In this document: positions 8,237 through 17,538 of the stretch, one piece after another
How the letters are laid out: every line of letters starts with the position of its first letter
How positions within the stretch are numbered: the stretch's first letter is position 1
Source: Gimesia alba
GTDB lineage: Bacteria; Planctomycetota; Planctomycetia; Planctomycetales; Planctomycetaceae
Direction of reading: 5' to 3'
Length of the DNA: 64,000 nucleotides
Assembly: GCF_007744675.1 (NCBI RefSeq)
Contig: NZ_CP036269.1
Span: forward strand, 3,203,546 to 3,267,545
Translations under genes and position numbers: made by a program
Notes under the pieces: model-generated
Databases searched by the model: none
Told to the model about the DNA's origin: nothing
What the model saw: the letters and a program-made list of their open reading frames with translations, nothing else

Positions 8237-9319
8237 TCAAGGCTGCTGAGAAAATTCCTGATCAGCGTTTACCCCGACCTCATTCTTTGCAGTATCTTGC
8301 GTCGTCTTTGATCGTGCTAAAAGCGGGGCTTCCAATTCCGGGGAATCGAAGTTGGTTTTAGTCCCTACGATGAACATGGGACGTGCTCTGACCTGGTCGT
8401 AGATCCGTGTGACATATTCACCCAAAATTCCAATTCCCAGTGCATTCAAGGTGCCAAAAAATGAGGCGGTGATGGTGGTAGAGGCCCAGCCAGGAATGGC
8501 CAGCCCGGTGATTAGTTTATGATACAGCACAAAAGAAGTCAGCGCTATGCAGACAACTGCAGACAGGGCGGCAATGACATAGAAAATCATCAGAGGGAAA
8601 AAGGAAAATGAGAAAATAGCGGTCTTAGCCAGTCGGCATAACTGGATGAATGAGACGCGCGGGTTTTCGTCATAGCGGGCCAATCGCTCAACGGGCACAC
8701 CAATCTGGCGAAACCCAACCCAGGAACGGAGTCCAGGAAAGTAGCGGTCTCGGTCATTGAGCTGTGCAATTTGAACGGCGACTTGACGGTCAATCAAACC
8801 GAAGTTGCCGGCATCTCGTGGAATCGATGTGCTGGCGATTAAGTTGAGTGTTTTGTGGAACGTTTGAAATGCCCAGCGTTTGAACACACCTTCTTTACGG
8901 TCTGTACGAATCGCATACACAACATCGTAGCCAGATTGCCAGTATTCGATGAAATCGATGATGGCAGCAGGACTGTCCTGCATGTCGGCATCCATAATGA
9001 CGATGGCATCGCCCGTTGCGTGAAGTAAGCCGGCCTGCACAGCAGCCTGATGTCCAAAATTCTTAGCGAAATGGAGAATGCGGACCCGTGAGTTCAAATC
9101 GGCAAGATCATCCAGGATGGGCCCACTCTTGTCTGAGGAACCGTCGTTTACGAAGATGATTTCATACTGACTGCCAGTTGATTGGAGCGATTCTTCCACA
9201 GCCTGAAGTAGTTGCGGCAGGACGGACTGCTCATTAAATACCGGCAGTACGATAGAAATTAACGCCTCATTAATAGGCATTCGCGCAGGTGCTGAAGAGG
9301 CAGGCTGTTCTTGATTCAT
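8237..9319 (-). CDS. Family 2 glycosyltransferase, dolichyl-phosphate-mannose synthase/GtrB type
   Basis: This 360-residue protein has a GT-A domain at residues 15-230: ISIVLPVFNE start, VNDGSSD, and the DADMQDSP metal-binding motif. Two membrane helices follow (residues 240-265 and 275-300), as in GtrB or DPM1-type enzymes that load a sugar from a nucleotide donor onto a polyprenyl phosphate. The ATG at 9317-9319 overlaps the stop of the methyltransferase gene as ATGA, so the two are probably translationally coupled; the longer frame to 9409 would overlap that gene by about 94 nt. The C-terminal tail is polar. Specificity for sugar is not readable. Confidence 0.88.
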   Translation of the reverse strand: MNQEQPASSAPARMPINEALISIVLPVFNEQSVLPQLLQAVEESLQSTGSQYEIIFVNDGSSDKSGPILDDLADLNSRVRILHFAKNFGHQAAVQAGLLHATGDAIVIMDADMQDSPAAIIDFIEYWQSGYDVVYAIRTDRKEGVFKRWAFQTFHKTLNLIASTSIPRDAGNFGLIDRQVAVQIAQLNDRDRYFPGLRSWVGFRQIGVPVERLARYDENPRVSFIQLCRLAKTAIFSFSFFPLMIFYVIAALSAVVCIALTSFVLYHKLITGLAIPGWASTTITASFFGTLNALGIGILGEYVTRIYDQVRARPMFIVGTKTNFDSPELEAPLLARSKTTQDTAKNEVGVNADQEFSQQP

Positions 9320-10047
9320 TTGGTTAAAACTCCTACCAGAGAAAGACCAAACGGAACGCCTATCGAATGAATGAACTTTCGTTCGAGTTGCGCGAACGAC
9401 TTCAGGCAAGCATTCGTAAACCGTGAAACCCGCGTGAAGCAGGGGGGGGAATCCTGCCTTCGTTTCAAGATTTTGTCTCTACCACGAGAGGCAATCGCAG
9501 CGGGTAAAGTAAATGAATTCCAGTGGGTGACCCATTTCACTTTTAATCCAGCCTGCTCTGCATTTAGACGGAATTTCGATTTTGTATAACGACAGAAGTG
9601 GCCCAGTTTTCGATCCCAGTCTGAATACAGCATTGGATAGGCGGGAACGGTAATGATGATTCCTCCATCCTCTGTCAGAGTTTCTGCTGCGTTTTTCAGT
9701 AATTCTACGGGATCTTTCATGTGTTCCATGACATCTAATAAGAGGACTGCTTTCGCAGAAGCAGAAGCAACTGGCCAGGGTTGACTCAATTCATGAACGA
9801 ATACTTTTTCTAATCCACGTGAACGACCATGGTCTACCGCTTCTTCTAACAGGTCAAAGCCGATGACGTCATAACCTAGTTGACTGAACTCCAGTAAGTT
9901 CCGTGCCGAACCAATCCCACCTTCAATCACTAAACCGGGGGGAGGAAACTCGGAAATCAAGATCTCAGTGACCAGCTTGCGTTTGGCAACGTGCCACCAA
10001 TATGTCTCTTCCAAATCAATCAGTTCGGTGAGGTGTGCTAGGTCCAC
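9316..10047 (-). CDS. Class I SAM-dependent methyltransferase
   Basis: This 243-residue protein carries the class I fold: motif I VIEGGIGSARNLL (residues 39-51), acidic end of strand 2 GFDLLEEA, and motif IV-like VLLLDVMEHMKDPVELL. It resembles the methyltransferases that sit beside GT2 genes in polysaccharide or lipid-sugar clusters. Motif I reads GGIGSARN rather than the usual DxGxGxG, but the fold is clear. It is the first gene of a two-gene unit, ending in an ATGA overlap with the downstream glycosyltransferase. The substrate is unknown; a sugar or lipid linked to the neighbour's product is the natural guess. Confidence 0.8.
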   Translation of the reverse strand: MDLAHLTELIDLEETYWWHVAKRKLVTEILISEFPPPGLVIEGGIGSARNLLEFSQLGYDVIGFDLLEEAVDHGRSRGLEKVFVHELSQPWPVASASAKAVLLLDVMEHMKDPVELLKNAAETLTEDGGIIITVPAYPMLYSDWDRKLGHFCRYTKSKFRLNAEQAGLKVKWVTHWNSFTLPAAIASRGRDKILKRRQDSPPCFTRVSRFTNACLKSFAQLERKFIHSIGVPFGLSLVGVLTK

Positions 10048-10224
10048 GTGATGAAGATCTTTGTTTTGAAGTGACTTTTAAATAATTTGAAATACAAAAA
10101 TTGGTGAAATCTATGTCAAAACAGTCTTTTGATTGGGATCAGCATAACAGTGCAATCAGGAGAACTCTGTACGTCCCTGATAAAAATGGCATATTTTTGG
10201 TCAAACAAAACATATTTATTTTAC

Positions 10225-10250
10225 CTATAGTGCTTATACTGTCTATAGTG
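10225..10250. repeat. 8-bp direct repeat upstream of membrane protein gene
   Basis: CTATAGTG occurs at 10225-10232 and 10243-10250, a period of 18 bp, in an AT-rich stretch 60-85 nt upstream of the GTG start at 10310. The spacing is near two helical turns, so it could be a paired activator site. This is weak evidence. Confidence 0.25.
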
Positions 10251-10309
10251 TTTTTTGGTTCTGGTCTTCAGGAATGTCGTGTTAAGTGTATTTATGTGGA
10301 GTATTTGTG

Positions 10310-12055
10310 GTGAGAGATCAGTTGACCGGGCAAATAACGGCGTTCACATGGATAGCGATTATTGTCTTTTTGCTGATTCTGACATTGAATGTCCCGCTTT
10401 TCATTAGAATGCCTCTGGCAACAGATGTCGTGTTTTATGACTTGCAGGCACAAATGGTTCTCAATGGAGGAACATTATATCAGGATATGTTTGAGACAAA
10501 TCTGCCGGGGATCGTCTGGGTGCATATGCTGGTTCGCCCTCTCGTGGGGATGAGCTCTGATGCAATTCTAGTTGTCGATCTTGTCATTTTTAGTGGGACT
10601 ACGTTCCTGCTAATGCTGTGGAATCGCAGGAATCATCTTTCGCTGACAGGGATGCTCTGGATTGGGATTGCCCTGTTTTCTTTTTATTTTTCAATTTCAG
10701 AGTGGTCTCACTTTCAACGAGATACTCTAATGCTTCTGCCTTCAATGGCGGCACTCTGGCTTCGACGCAAGCAAATAGATCGACTTCTCGATCGTGATCA
10801 GGTTTCGTTGGCATCGATTTGGGGGTGGGCGTTTCTGGAAGGGCTTTTTTGGGCAACAGCTTTTTGGGTGAAACCATTCGTTGCAGTACCTGCATTGTGT
10901 GTCTGGATCGGATCACTGTTAATTGTCCACCAATTTCGAAGACTACTGATAGATTTCTCTGGTCTATTGCTGGGAGGTTTAGTGCTAGGTGGAATTGGGA
11001 TTTTCTGGATGTGGCAGAATGGTGCCTGGCCTGCGTTTTATGAAACGTTTACGGAATGGAATCCTGAGTATGTGGAAGCACGGAAAGCGGGATGGCAGCC
11101 ATTTCGATATGTCCAGTTTTTGTATCGATTCTATCCCTGGTTTCTGCTGCATTTGATCGCGGTGCCACTCGCGTTGCTGGCGTTGGTAAATTACTGGAAA
11201 AATAGCCGAAACACGGCAGCAGACTCTCCAGTTGAACCGGGAAAACGTGACTTTGTGCTCTTAGCATTGATGTATCTGGGCTGGCTATTTCAATCGTACG
11301 CATTTCAGCATCTGTTTGATTATGTACATCCCCCTTCTCATCTGTTAGCAATTACCGTGATTGGTGGTTATTTAGGAAGACGTTTTGAAGCTCGCTCTTT
11401 CTCCTGGGGCTGGAAAGGGGGAATGGCGTTTTTCCTGATGATGGTTGTGCTCTCTTTTCCGGCATTTAAACCCGAGCGGGCCAGGTTGTGGAAGACCTGT
11501 GTCATGAATTCCAGCAATGCCCGTTTAAAATCAGAACTGGCGTTACTGGTGCAGGTTGATTGGGAAGATCTGGAAGCGGTGAAACAGTATTTGAAATCGC
11601 AAAATTTAAAAGACGAAGAATTACATTGTTATAATACGACCCTGGTGTATTTATATCCGGAGCTGTCTGTCAAACCCGCAACACGGTTTGTCTTTTTTGA
11701 CTCTGCCTGGATTTTTTGTCCGAACCATCGAAACGAAATGTATGCTGCTATCAACGAAAGCCCGCAAAAATTTATTGTCACAGACCTGATCGAGAGCGGC
11801 TTCAACCGCGATTCTGCGTTGGCGAAATCGTCGAATCCGGAGCAGCTAACGCCTCCCGAGTATCCGGTTAGTTTGAAAGGCGCTTATCCCTGGTCGCATC
11901 CTGTTGTATTTCGCTCAGGACGCTATCTGGTACATAAGGTGAAACGCCCCCTGGGGAAATTTACGGGGAGCAGTTTTGTGCCTACTGAAGAGCGTGTCCA
12001 GGAGTTCTTTCGACGAAAACAAAAACAGAAGTCAGAAAAACAGCCAAATTCGTAA
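10310..12055 (+). CDS. Multi-pass membrane protein, GT39/ArnT-like
   Basis: The protein has about 580 residues: roughly ten membrane helices in the first 400, then a soluble domain of about 170 residues. The first loop, after helix 1, contains DVVFYDLQAQ and a later MFETNLPG, matching the periplasmic loop of GT-C enzymes such as GT39 and ArnT that use lipid-linked sugars. The ORF is open from GTG 10286, but GGAG at 10298-10301 favours GTG 10307 or 10310. It stands alone between divergent and convergent neighbours. Probable role: transfer of a sugar or sugar-like group from a polyprenyl carrier at the outer face of the inner membrane. Confidence 0.7.
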   Translation: MRDQLTGQITAFTWIAIIVFLLILTLNVPLFIRMPLATDVVFYDLQAQMVLNGGTLYQDMFETNLPGIVWVHMLVRPLVGMSSDAILVVDLVIFSGTTFLLMLWNRRNHLSLTGMLWIGIALFSFYFSISEWSHFQRDTLMLLPSMAALWLRRKQIDRLLDRDQVSLASIWGWAFLEGLFWATAFWVKPFVAVPALCVWIGSLLIVHQFRRLLIDFSGLLLGGLVLGGIGIFWMWQNGAWPAFYETFTEWNPEYVEARKAGWQPFRYVQFLYRFYPWFLLHLIAVPLALLALVNYWKNSRNTAADSPVEPGKRDFVLLALMYLGWLFQSYAFQHLFDYVHPPSHLLAITVIGGYLGRRFEARSFSWGWKGGMAFFLMMVVLSFPAFKPERARLWKTCVMNSSNARLKSELALLVQVDWEDLEAVKQYLKSQNLKDEELHCYNTTLVYLYPELSVKPATRFVFFDSAWIFCPNHRNEMYAAINESPQKFIVTDLIESGFNRDSALAKSSNPEQLTPPEYPVSLKGAYPWSHPVVFRSGRYLVHKVKRPLGKFTGSSFVPTEERVQEFFRRKQKQKSEKQPNS

Positions 12056-12120
12056 ACCATAACTTCTGGCGAAAATCGTTTTAAGACCGCTGCATTCTCT
12101 CTACTGATATGAGATTTGGT

Positions 12121-14556
12121 TTAGTCTGTCTTGGTCTTTTGCGGAGAACGTAAAGGCATAAGCAGTAAGATCAAAATGATCGCAAGCGTGGTGATTGTGA
12201 TGATACGTCCGATCTTGAATCCGGGAGGTTCATAAGAGAGTAGAATCTGATGTTTTCCTGCTGGTAGTGGGATGGCTCGCAATGAAAAATCGGCAGGTAA
12301 GACAGGTAAGTCCGCTGTTTTGACTCGTGCAGACCATCCCGGATAGAAGATGTCAGAAAGAACTAGATATCCTGGTGCGTCCAGTTCAGCCATGATTTGG
12401 AGCTGATTAGGAGTTGCTTTTAAAATTTCAGCTGCTTGATAAGTCTGTCGTTTCCCGGCAGGCAAGAGATCTTGTGACATCAGGATTTCGTCACGCGGTT
12501 GGACGTTGGCGATGGAATCAACAATTTGTTTACTTGGCTCATTAGGATTTAAAGGTTTTGTCTTACCTGTCAAAAACGCTCTTGGTATTGGATTGGTGTT
12601 TTCCAGGATCAAATAAGGAACGTGTGCTGATTCCGTGTTTCGGAGTGCAAACTCCTCTGGAATCGTCCCCCGCTCAATTATTTTCCAGCCAACGAGCTCG
12701 ATCTTTTGATCGGTTTGCAGGATCGCGTATTTGATACTCATCAGATTCAACAGAGGCGGTCTTGCTGTGTTAAGTTGGGGCTCGCTATAACCCGCCATCA
12801 TTAAAGCAGCATCAGGTTGAGGGAACGTTGCCGCTGCCAGCAGGCCGAGGCGGACAAGTGGCACTGGTTCATACCCCTGCACTTTCAGAATCTGATGTTT
12901 CCATGCTTCACGGTCACTTAATAGTTTCTGTCCCACCAAGACGCGATGCTGTCCTAGATTCTCTTTTAAGAATTCGATGATTTTGGTTTCCTCACGAAAT
13001 GAGGTCTGAGGAATGGTTCTTAAGATATGCGCGCTATGCAGGGAAAGCTCCCAGGAACAAAGGATGCAAAGCAGAATCACGCCTCCAATTGCGGTCTTAC
13101 GGGAAAGGCAGGCTGAGAATACGGCTGCAGAAACCCCCATTACAGCAATCATGATTGAGATCAGTTGCAGTTTCATGATTTGTCCCGGATTAAGGTTCAG
13201 GGAAACGAATCCTCCTGAATAGATCAACAGGCTCGCCAGGAAAAGTAAGACTGCGGTAAAGCAGACGATGGCAAAGTTGCGATATCTTTTTCTGGCTGAA
13301 TTTAAAAATAGAGAGGCGATTGCTTCACTGCCAAAACCAGCTAGCATGGCAATCACCAAGGAGCAAATCCACATCATTCGCGCGGGGATTCGAAACATGG
13401 AAAATCCGGGGATGATTTTGTAACAAAGCGTATAAAAAGGGAGATGTGGGCCGAATGCGAGTAAGAAAGCCCCCAAACCAATCAAAGTCAGTCGAATAAC
13501 CGTTCGGTTTTTGAAAGAAGTCAAGCAGCCCAGGCATGCGAGTAACACCGGCAAACATCCAAAATAGCAAACCGCTTCCCAGTAATAGCCGCCCGGTCCC
13601 CGGTATTGATCAGGCCCTCCCCAGACAAACGGATCCAGCAACTGCAACAGACTGGGAGCAGCAAGACTGCCGCTTTGCAGCACTTTCAGGTCTATGCCCC
13701 CAGATCTAACCGCCTGTTGAGTGTAGATTGAAACGGGAATCAAGTCGATGGCAACCAATCCGAGGGTCAGTAAACCTGCAAAGAACCAACCTCGGCTCAT
13801 GGTCGCTGCTGAAACAGGATCATTCGTAGCTACAAGTTCATTATTCTCAGACAGGTCTTGTTCGGATTGTTGCGGCTTCCTTTTCTGAATCAGGGCGATC
13901 AATGACTCGATTCCAATCGAGGCTGTGAGAAATAGCAGCAGGTAAAAGAGTTCCTGAACATGTCCACTGAAAAATGCCAGAGAAATAAGAATTGCCAAAA
14001 TCGGGACTGCTTTTTTGCGACCTTCGATTAAGAATTCATAGCCATATAAGATCCAGGGGAACCAGGCGATTTGTGTAATCGACGTGTAATGCCCTTCTCC
14101 CGTTTTGGCGACAAAATAGGGTGCTGCCAGAAAAACAATACCTGACAAGAGAGAACTGAAGAAGCTGAGTTTGTATTTTCGGCCGAGTAAGTAAGCCCCC
14201 CAGCCAGCCCACCAATGATGGAAAATCAGCATCCAGCTGATCGTCGTCAACGCATTACTGAAAAAGAAGACCCAGTTTGGTGGATAGAACAACGATGATT
14301 GCGGAGATCCCAGCCAAGGCATGCCAAAGAGCGAATACGGATTCCAGAAGGGGAATTGATCATGCTGCTCAAGGCAGAATTTTTGATAACTTTTAAAGGC
14401 GATAAATTGATTGGTGGTATCATTGTGACCCTGATCCTGGGGGCCAACCAGCACATCTGTTGGATTGAGTACCAGAGTCTGAAAGCAGATGCCAGAGAAG
14501 GCGGCGAGTACCAAAGCTGCGATCATATGTTGAAACAGTCTGGAACTCATTTGCAT
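12121..14556 (-). CDS. YfhO-family membrane protein
   Basis: This 811-residue protein has a YfhO-like architecture. Helix 1 is at residues 10-32, followed by a conserved loop with WNPYSLFG and GSPQSSLFYPPNW, then about eleven more helices to residue 480. An extracytoplasmic C-terminal domain follows, containing the phrase FYPGWSARV, and a last helix lies at residues 780-800. In Firmicutes YfhO/CsbB-type pairs are linked to lipoteichoic-acid glycosylation; planctomycete YfhO proteins are mostly uncharacterised. A GT2 of GtrB/CsbB type lies nearby (8237-9319), which supports a lipid-linked sugar transfer role. Two Met codons, at 14556 and 14550, could serve as start. Confidence 0.85.
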   Translation of the reverse strand: MQMSSRLFQHMIAALVLAAFSGICFQTLVLNPTDVLVGPQDQGHNDTTNQFIAFKSYQKFCLEQHDQFPFWNPYSLFGMPWLGSPQSSLFYPPNWVFFFSNALTTISWMLIFHHWWAGWGAYLLGRKYKLSFFSSLLSGIVFLAAPYFVAKTGEGHYTSITQIAWFPWILYGYEFLIEGRKKAVPILAILISLAFFSGHVQELFYLLLFLTASIGIESLIALIQKRKPQQSEQDLSENNELVATNDPVSAATMSRGWFFAGLLTLGLVAIDLIPVSIYTQQAVRSGGIDLKVLQSGSLAAPSLLQLLDPFVWGGPDQYRGPGGYYWEAVCYFGCLPVLLACLGCLTSFKNRTVIRLTLIGLGAFLLAFGPHLPFYTLCYKIIPGFSMFRIPARMMWICSLVIAMLAGFGSEAIASLFLNSARKRYRNFAIVCFTAVLLFLASLLIYSGGFVSLNLNPGQIMKLQLISIMIAVMGVSAAVFSACLSRKTAIGGVILLCILCSWELSLHSAHILRTIPQTSFREETKIIEFLKENLGQHRVLVGQKLLSDREAWKHQILKVQGYEPVPLVRLGLLAAATFPQPDAALMMAGYSEPQLNTARPPLLNLMSIKYAILQTDQKIELVGWKIIERGTIPEEFALRNTESAHVPYLILENTNPIPRAFLTGKTKPLNPNEPSKQIVDSIANVQPRDEILMSQDLLPAGKRQTYQAAEILKATPNQLQIMAELDAPGYLVLSDIFYPGWSARVKTADLPVLPADFSLRAIPLPAGKHQILLSYEPPGFKIGRIITITTLAIILILLLMPLRSPQKTKTD

Positions 14557-14824
14557 CTTTTCTAAAAGAGAGCGAATGCGATTATTTACTGGAATTTACA
14601 GCAGGTGTTAACCAATTGATACAAGTTGGCTCAATATGCATTGTATTTTAAACATCATTTTGACAGCCGGTGTTTTCCAAAATTGAGCCATGTACCCAAA
14701 AGAGATCGGATCCAGCTTGCAGCAGCAGGAAACAGCATAGACTGTACCAAAAAACTATGATTACGCTCTCGGTTTTTAAGAGAATCACGATTCCGGGGCT
14801 ACTCGAGTGATCGTGTCGAGCATT

Positions 14825-15673
14825 TTAGTTTCGATGAGGAGGCTGCAATCCATGCGGCTCAACAATTTTCGCATACATTTCAGGGCGTCGATCAGCCAGG
14901 CGGTCAATCACGTGTTGATCGGGGACTCGGTCTACCCTTTTGTTACGTGCGATGGCAGGATCGATTGTCGCGTAAAGAATTTCTTCGTCTGTTCCGGAGG
15001 CACTTGCTAACGTCTCACCGGAAGGCGAACAAATGCGGCTTTTGCCGATAAAATGAAACCCGCGCTCATAGCCAACTCGATTGATGGCACAATAATAAAT
15101 TCCATTTTCCATTGCGCGCATATTGACTCCATGCTCTGCCATACATTCTGCGCCGGAAGGCCAGTTTGTAGGGAGCGCGATGAAATCAGCACCTTGGAGT
15201 GCCATGATGCGGGACGATTCCGGGAAGGCACTATCGTAGCAGATATTGAGGCCGATCTTGGCTTGGGGATGTTCGTAGACAGCAAATTCTCGATCTCCAG
15301 GAGTCGCAAACCGGTCTACTCCCAGATAGGGCAAGTGTATTTTGCGATAGCTCCCCAGGACTCCGTCCGGTGTAATCAGAACGGCGGCATTATAAACTCC
15401 TTGTTCTCCACGCTCCAGCATCCCCACAACGACTGAGTGGTTCAGTTCGCGACATGCCTGTTGCAGTCTCTCAGTGGAAGGACCTGGAATCGACTCTGCG
15501 AAAGGGATCGCCTCTTCAAGATCAGCAAAACAGTAACCGGTGATCGCACATTCCGGGAACACTGTCAGGTTTGCTCTCGCGACAGACGTCTCATTCATTT
15601 TTTCAATGATGCGCGCGAGGTTCTCTTCTTTTGACATCAGAGAAACATCCATTTGTACGCCGGCAATTTTCAT
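14825..15673 (-). CDS. Carbon-nitrogen hydrolase (nitrilase superfamily)
   Basis: This protein of about 282 residues has the full Glu-Lys-Cys triad of the nitrilase superfamily: VFPECAITGY (Glu near residue 40), YRKIHLPYLG (Lys near 110) and LNICYDSAFPE (Cys near 145). The fold cleaves C-N bonds of amides, ureas or nitriles in the cytoplasm; there is no signal peptide. I chose the ATG at 15673 (MKIAGVQMDV), where family members begin; the frame extends 10 codons further. No glutaminase or NAD synthetase partner is near, so the substrate (omega-amide, carbamoyl compound or other) is open. Confidence 0.87.
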   Translation of the reverse strand: MKIAGVQMDVSLMSKEENLARIIEKMNETSVARANLTVFPECAITGYCFADLEEAIPFAESIPGPSTERLQQACRELNHSVVVGMLERGEQGVYNAAVLITPDGVLGSYRKIHLPYLGVDRFATPGDREFAVYEHPQAKIGLNICYDSAFPESSRIMALQGADFIALPTNWPSGAECMAEHGVNMRAMENGIYYCAINRVGYERGFHFIGKSRICSPSGETLASASGTDEEILYATIDPAIARNKRVDRVPDQHVIDRLADRRPEMYAKIVEPHGLQPPHRN

Positions 15674-15798
15674 ATCCTGTAACCCTCTACAATGACGATC
15701 CACGAAAGACGCAATTCAAACTCGAACCACGAAATGGGATTCGATTATAATTGACTGGTGCTCAGGTTTCTATTAGTTGCCGTTGATTAACCGGAAAT

Positions 15799-16518
15799 TC
15801 AAAAGCGTTCGGTTGTTCTGAAGGGCGATGCCTGCTTAATGGGAGGCGGGTTTTCTTTCGTGGGGGCAGCTTGCTGCGGTGGAACCAGCACGCCGGATTC
15901 TACCAAAGTGATATAAGTCATTGTCAGTAATATCGCATAAGCGACGGCGTTTCCGAAGAGGCCTTTCCCGAACCATTTCAGCGCGCTGCCAGAGGATTTT
16001 TTCAAACGGAGTATGACTCCCTTACGTTCCACGCTATAGACTTCATCGAGCACCAAGTGAGACAGGAAGCCTAAAGAGATGCCGCCCGCCATCAGAAATT
16101 TGACGGCGTAGGAATCACTGGTATAGGTCAAAAAGACGGACTCTCCAGCTATCATTAACGCAGGCAGGCTGTGAAACATACCGCGGTGAACAGCAAACTT
16201 TCCCAGAATAAAGGAACCGCCATATCGAACCGCTGCATAGGTCACCACAGCGACCAGGATGGCGGTATCAGGGTCGGTACCGACGCGGATCATGCTCCGC
16301 ATAGTGACAAATGAAGCAACAGCTGCTGTCAGGCTGAAGAGTTCTTTGATCGGACGCCCTGTTTCTGAGTCCAGATCGGGCAGCATACCACCGATCCAGC
16401 ACAAGACACCCGAAAGAATGCCCTGAGTGGGAGTAAAACCAAAGAAGAAAGTGGAAACCGTACCGTATCCGATTCCCAGTAAACCACTGACGCTGATATG
16501 TTCCTTGTAACCGGCCAT
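15799..16518 (-). CDS. YdjM-type membrane-bound metal-dependent hydrolase
   Basis: The product is a 239-residue membrane protein with a predicted start at ATG 16518, preceded by AGGGAAGA. It carries the HRGMFHSLPAL motif (near residue 105) typical of the YdjM/PF04307 family, in which conserved His residues and an early Asp (MLPDLDSETG) are thought to bind metal. Four to six helices surround these motifs. The family is linked to LexA-regulated membrane proteins in enterobacteria, but the biochemical role is poorly known. The C-terminal 30 residues are polar and Pro-rich. It lies in a leftward row of metabolic genes with 100-140 nt gaps, so an operon is uncertain. Confidence 0.8.
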   Translation of the reverse strand: MAGYKEHISVSGLLGIGYGTVSTFFFGFTPTQGILSGVLCWIGGMLPDLDSETGRPIKELFSLTAAVASFVTMRSMIRVGTDPDTAILVAVVTYAAVRYGGSFILGKFAVHRGMFHSLPALMIAGESVFLTYTSDSYAVKFLMAGGISLGFLSHLVLDEVYSVERKGVILRLKKSSGSALKWFGKGLFGNAVAYAILLTMTYITLVESGVLVPPQQAAPTKENPPPIKQASPFRTTERF

Positions 16519-16654
16519 ACGTATTCTTCCCTGAAGTTGCGGTACAATCCCGGAATAGGTGAGGCGAAATCCTTCCACCTGAGATCGTAGCAAACAATGG
16601 GGAATTGGATCAATGGGACTTCAGAGCCACCCGATTGCAGACAAAATCCCGGGC

Positions 16655-17458
16655 TTATTGGGAAATGATCTGCAGGACCTCGTCTTTTAAGGCTGCATTA
16701 ACGGCCATTCCGTTGCCTGTGTAAATCGAAGGGTTCCCGTCAAAGTCGATCCAGTGTCCCCCTGCTTCCTCCAGAATCGGGACCAACGCCGCTGCATCCC
16801 AGGGGCTCAGAACGGGATCAATCATGACTTCGGCGCGTCCGGTCGCTACCAGCATGTGGCCGTAACAGTCTCCCCAGCCTCGTGCCAGATAGGAATTCCG
16901 ACAGAGATTCTCGTAGGCCTTTTGTTTACCAATCGTTTCCCAGCGGGTCATCGTTGTTGTGCAAAAGACAGATTCCGACAGATTTGATTTCTCAGAGACT
17001 TTGGCGCGTCGTGGTTCCTGGTTTCTGATTTTCCACCACGCACCGTCACCTTTGATGGCATAGACCACTTCATCCAGTGCCGGGAACCGACAGACCCCCA
17101 TGACCAGTTTACCATTCTCTTCCAGGCCCAATAGAGTTCCAAACAAGGGGACTCCTTGCGTGTATGGTTTCGTTCCATCAATCGGATCGAGAATCCATTT
17201 GAATTCATTGGTGCCTTCAACGGCTGGTAATTCCTCTCCCATGATGCTGTCATCGGGAAACGCGAGTGTGATTTCTGCTCGTAAGATTTCTTCAGCACCC
17301 CGGTCCGCAATCGTCACAGGAGAGTCGTCACTTTTGCGATCAACCTGGAGATCAGGAGACTGGTAATGTTGCAGAATCAGTTCACTGGCCTTTTCAGAAG
17401 CCAATAAAGCCATTTCTAAACGTGCTTTTAATTCAAATTGTTCTGAATGGATAGGCAT
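16655..17458 (-). CDS. hisN: Inositol-monophosphatase-family phosphatase, HisN-like
   Basis: This 267-residue protein has the Mg-dependent IMPase signatures: GEELPA (first metal Glu), ILDPIDGTKPYTQG (DxDGT, residues 92-105) and the C-terminal SPWDAAALVPILEEAGG. The DPIDGTK...G.P.FGTLL arrangement resembles histidinol-phosphate phosphatases (HisN) more than CysQ or SuhB. It is cytoplasmic with normal family length. No other his gene is adjacent, although hisS lies at the far end of the window. The family call is firm; histidinol phosphate as substrate is likely but inferred. Confidence 0.85.
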   Translation of the reverse strand: MPIHSEQFELKARLEMALLASEKASELILQHYQSPDLQVDRKSDDSPVTIADRGAEEILRAEITLAFPDDSIMGEELPAVEGTNEFKWILDPIDGTKPYTQGVPLFGTLLGLEENGKLVMGVCRFPALDEVVYAIKGDGAWWKIRNQEPRRAKVSEKSNLSESVFCTTTMTRWETIGKQKAYENLCRNSYLARGWGDCYGHMLVATGRAEVMIDPVLSPWDAAALVPILEEAGGHWIDFDGNPSIYTGNGMAVNAALKDEVLQIISQ

Positions 17459-17538
17459 AGTTTTGTCTTCAAATTTTAATTTTAAGTCTGATAACCAATT
17501 CGAAAATTATGATTGCGTCAAGCCATGTTGAGAGCAGA

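Noticed and set aside
10101..10313. 70-codon plus-strand ORF before the GT39-like gene
   Set aside because: It has no ribosome site, its end overlaps the real start of the next gene, and the peptide shows no conserved feature.
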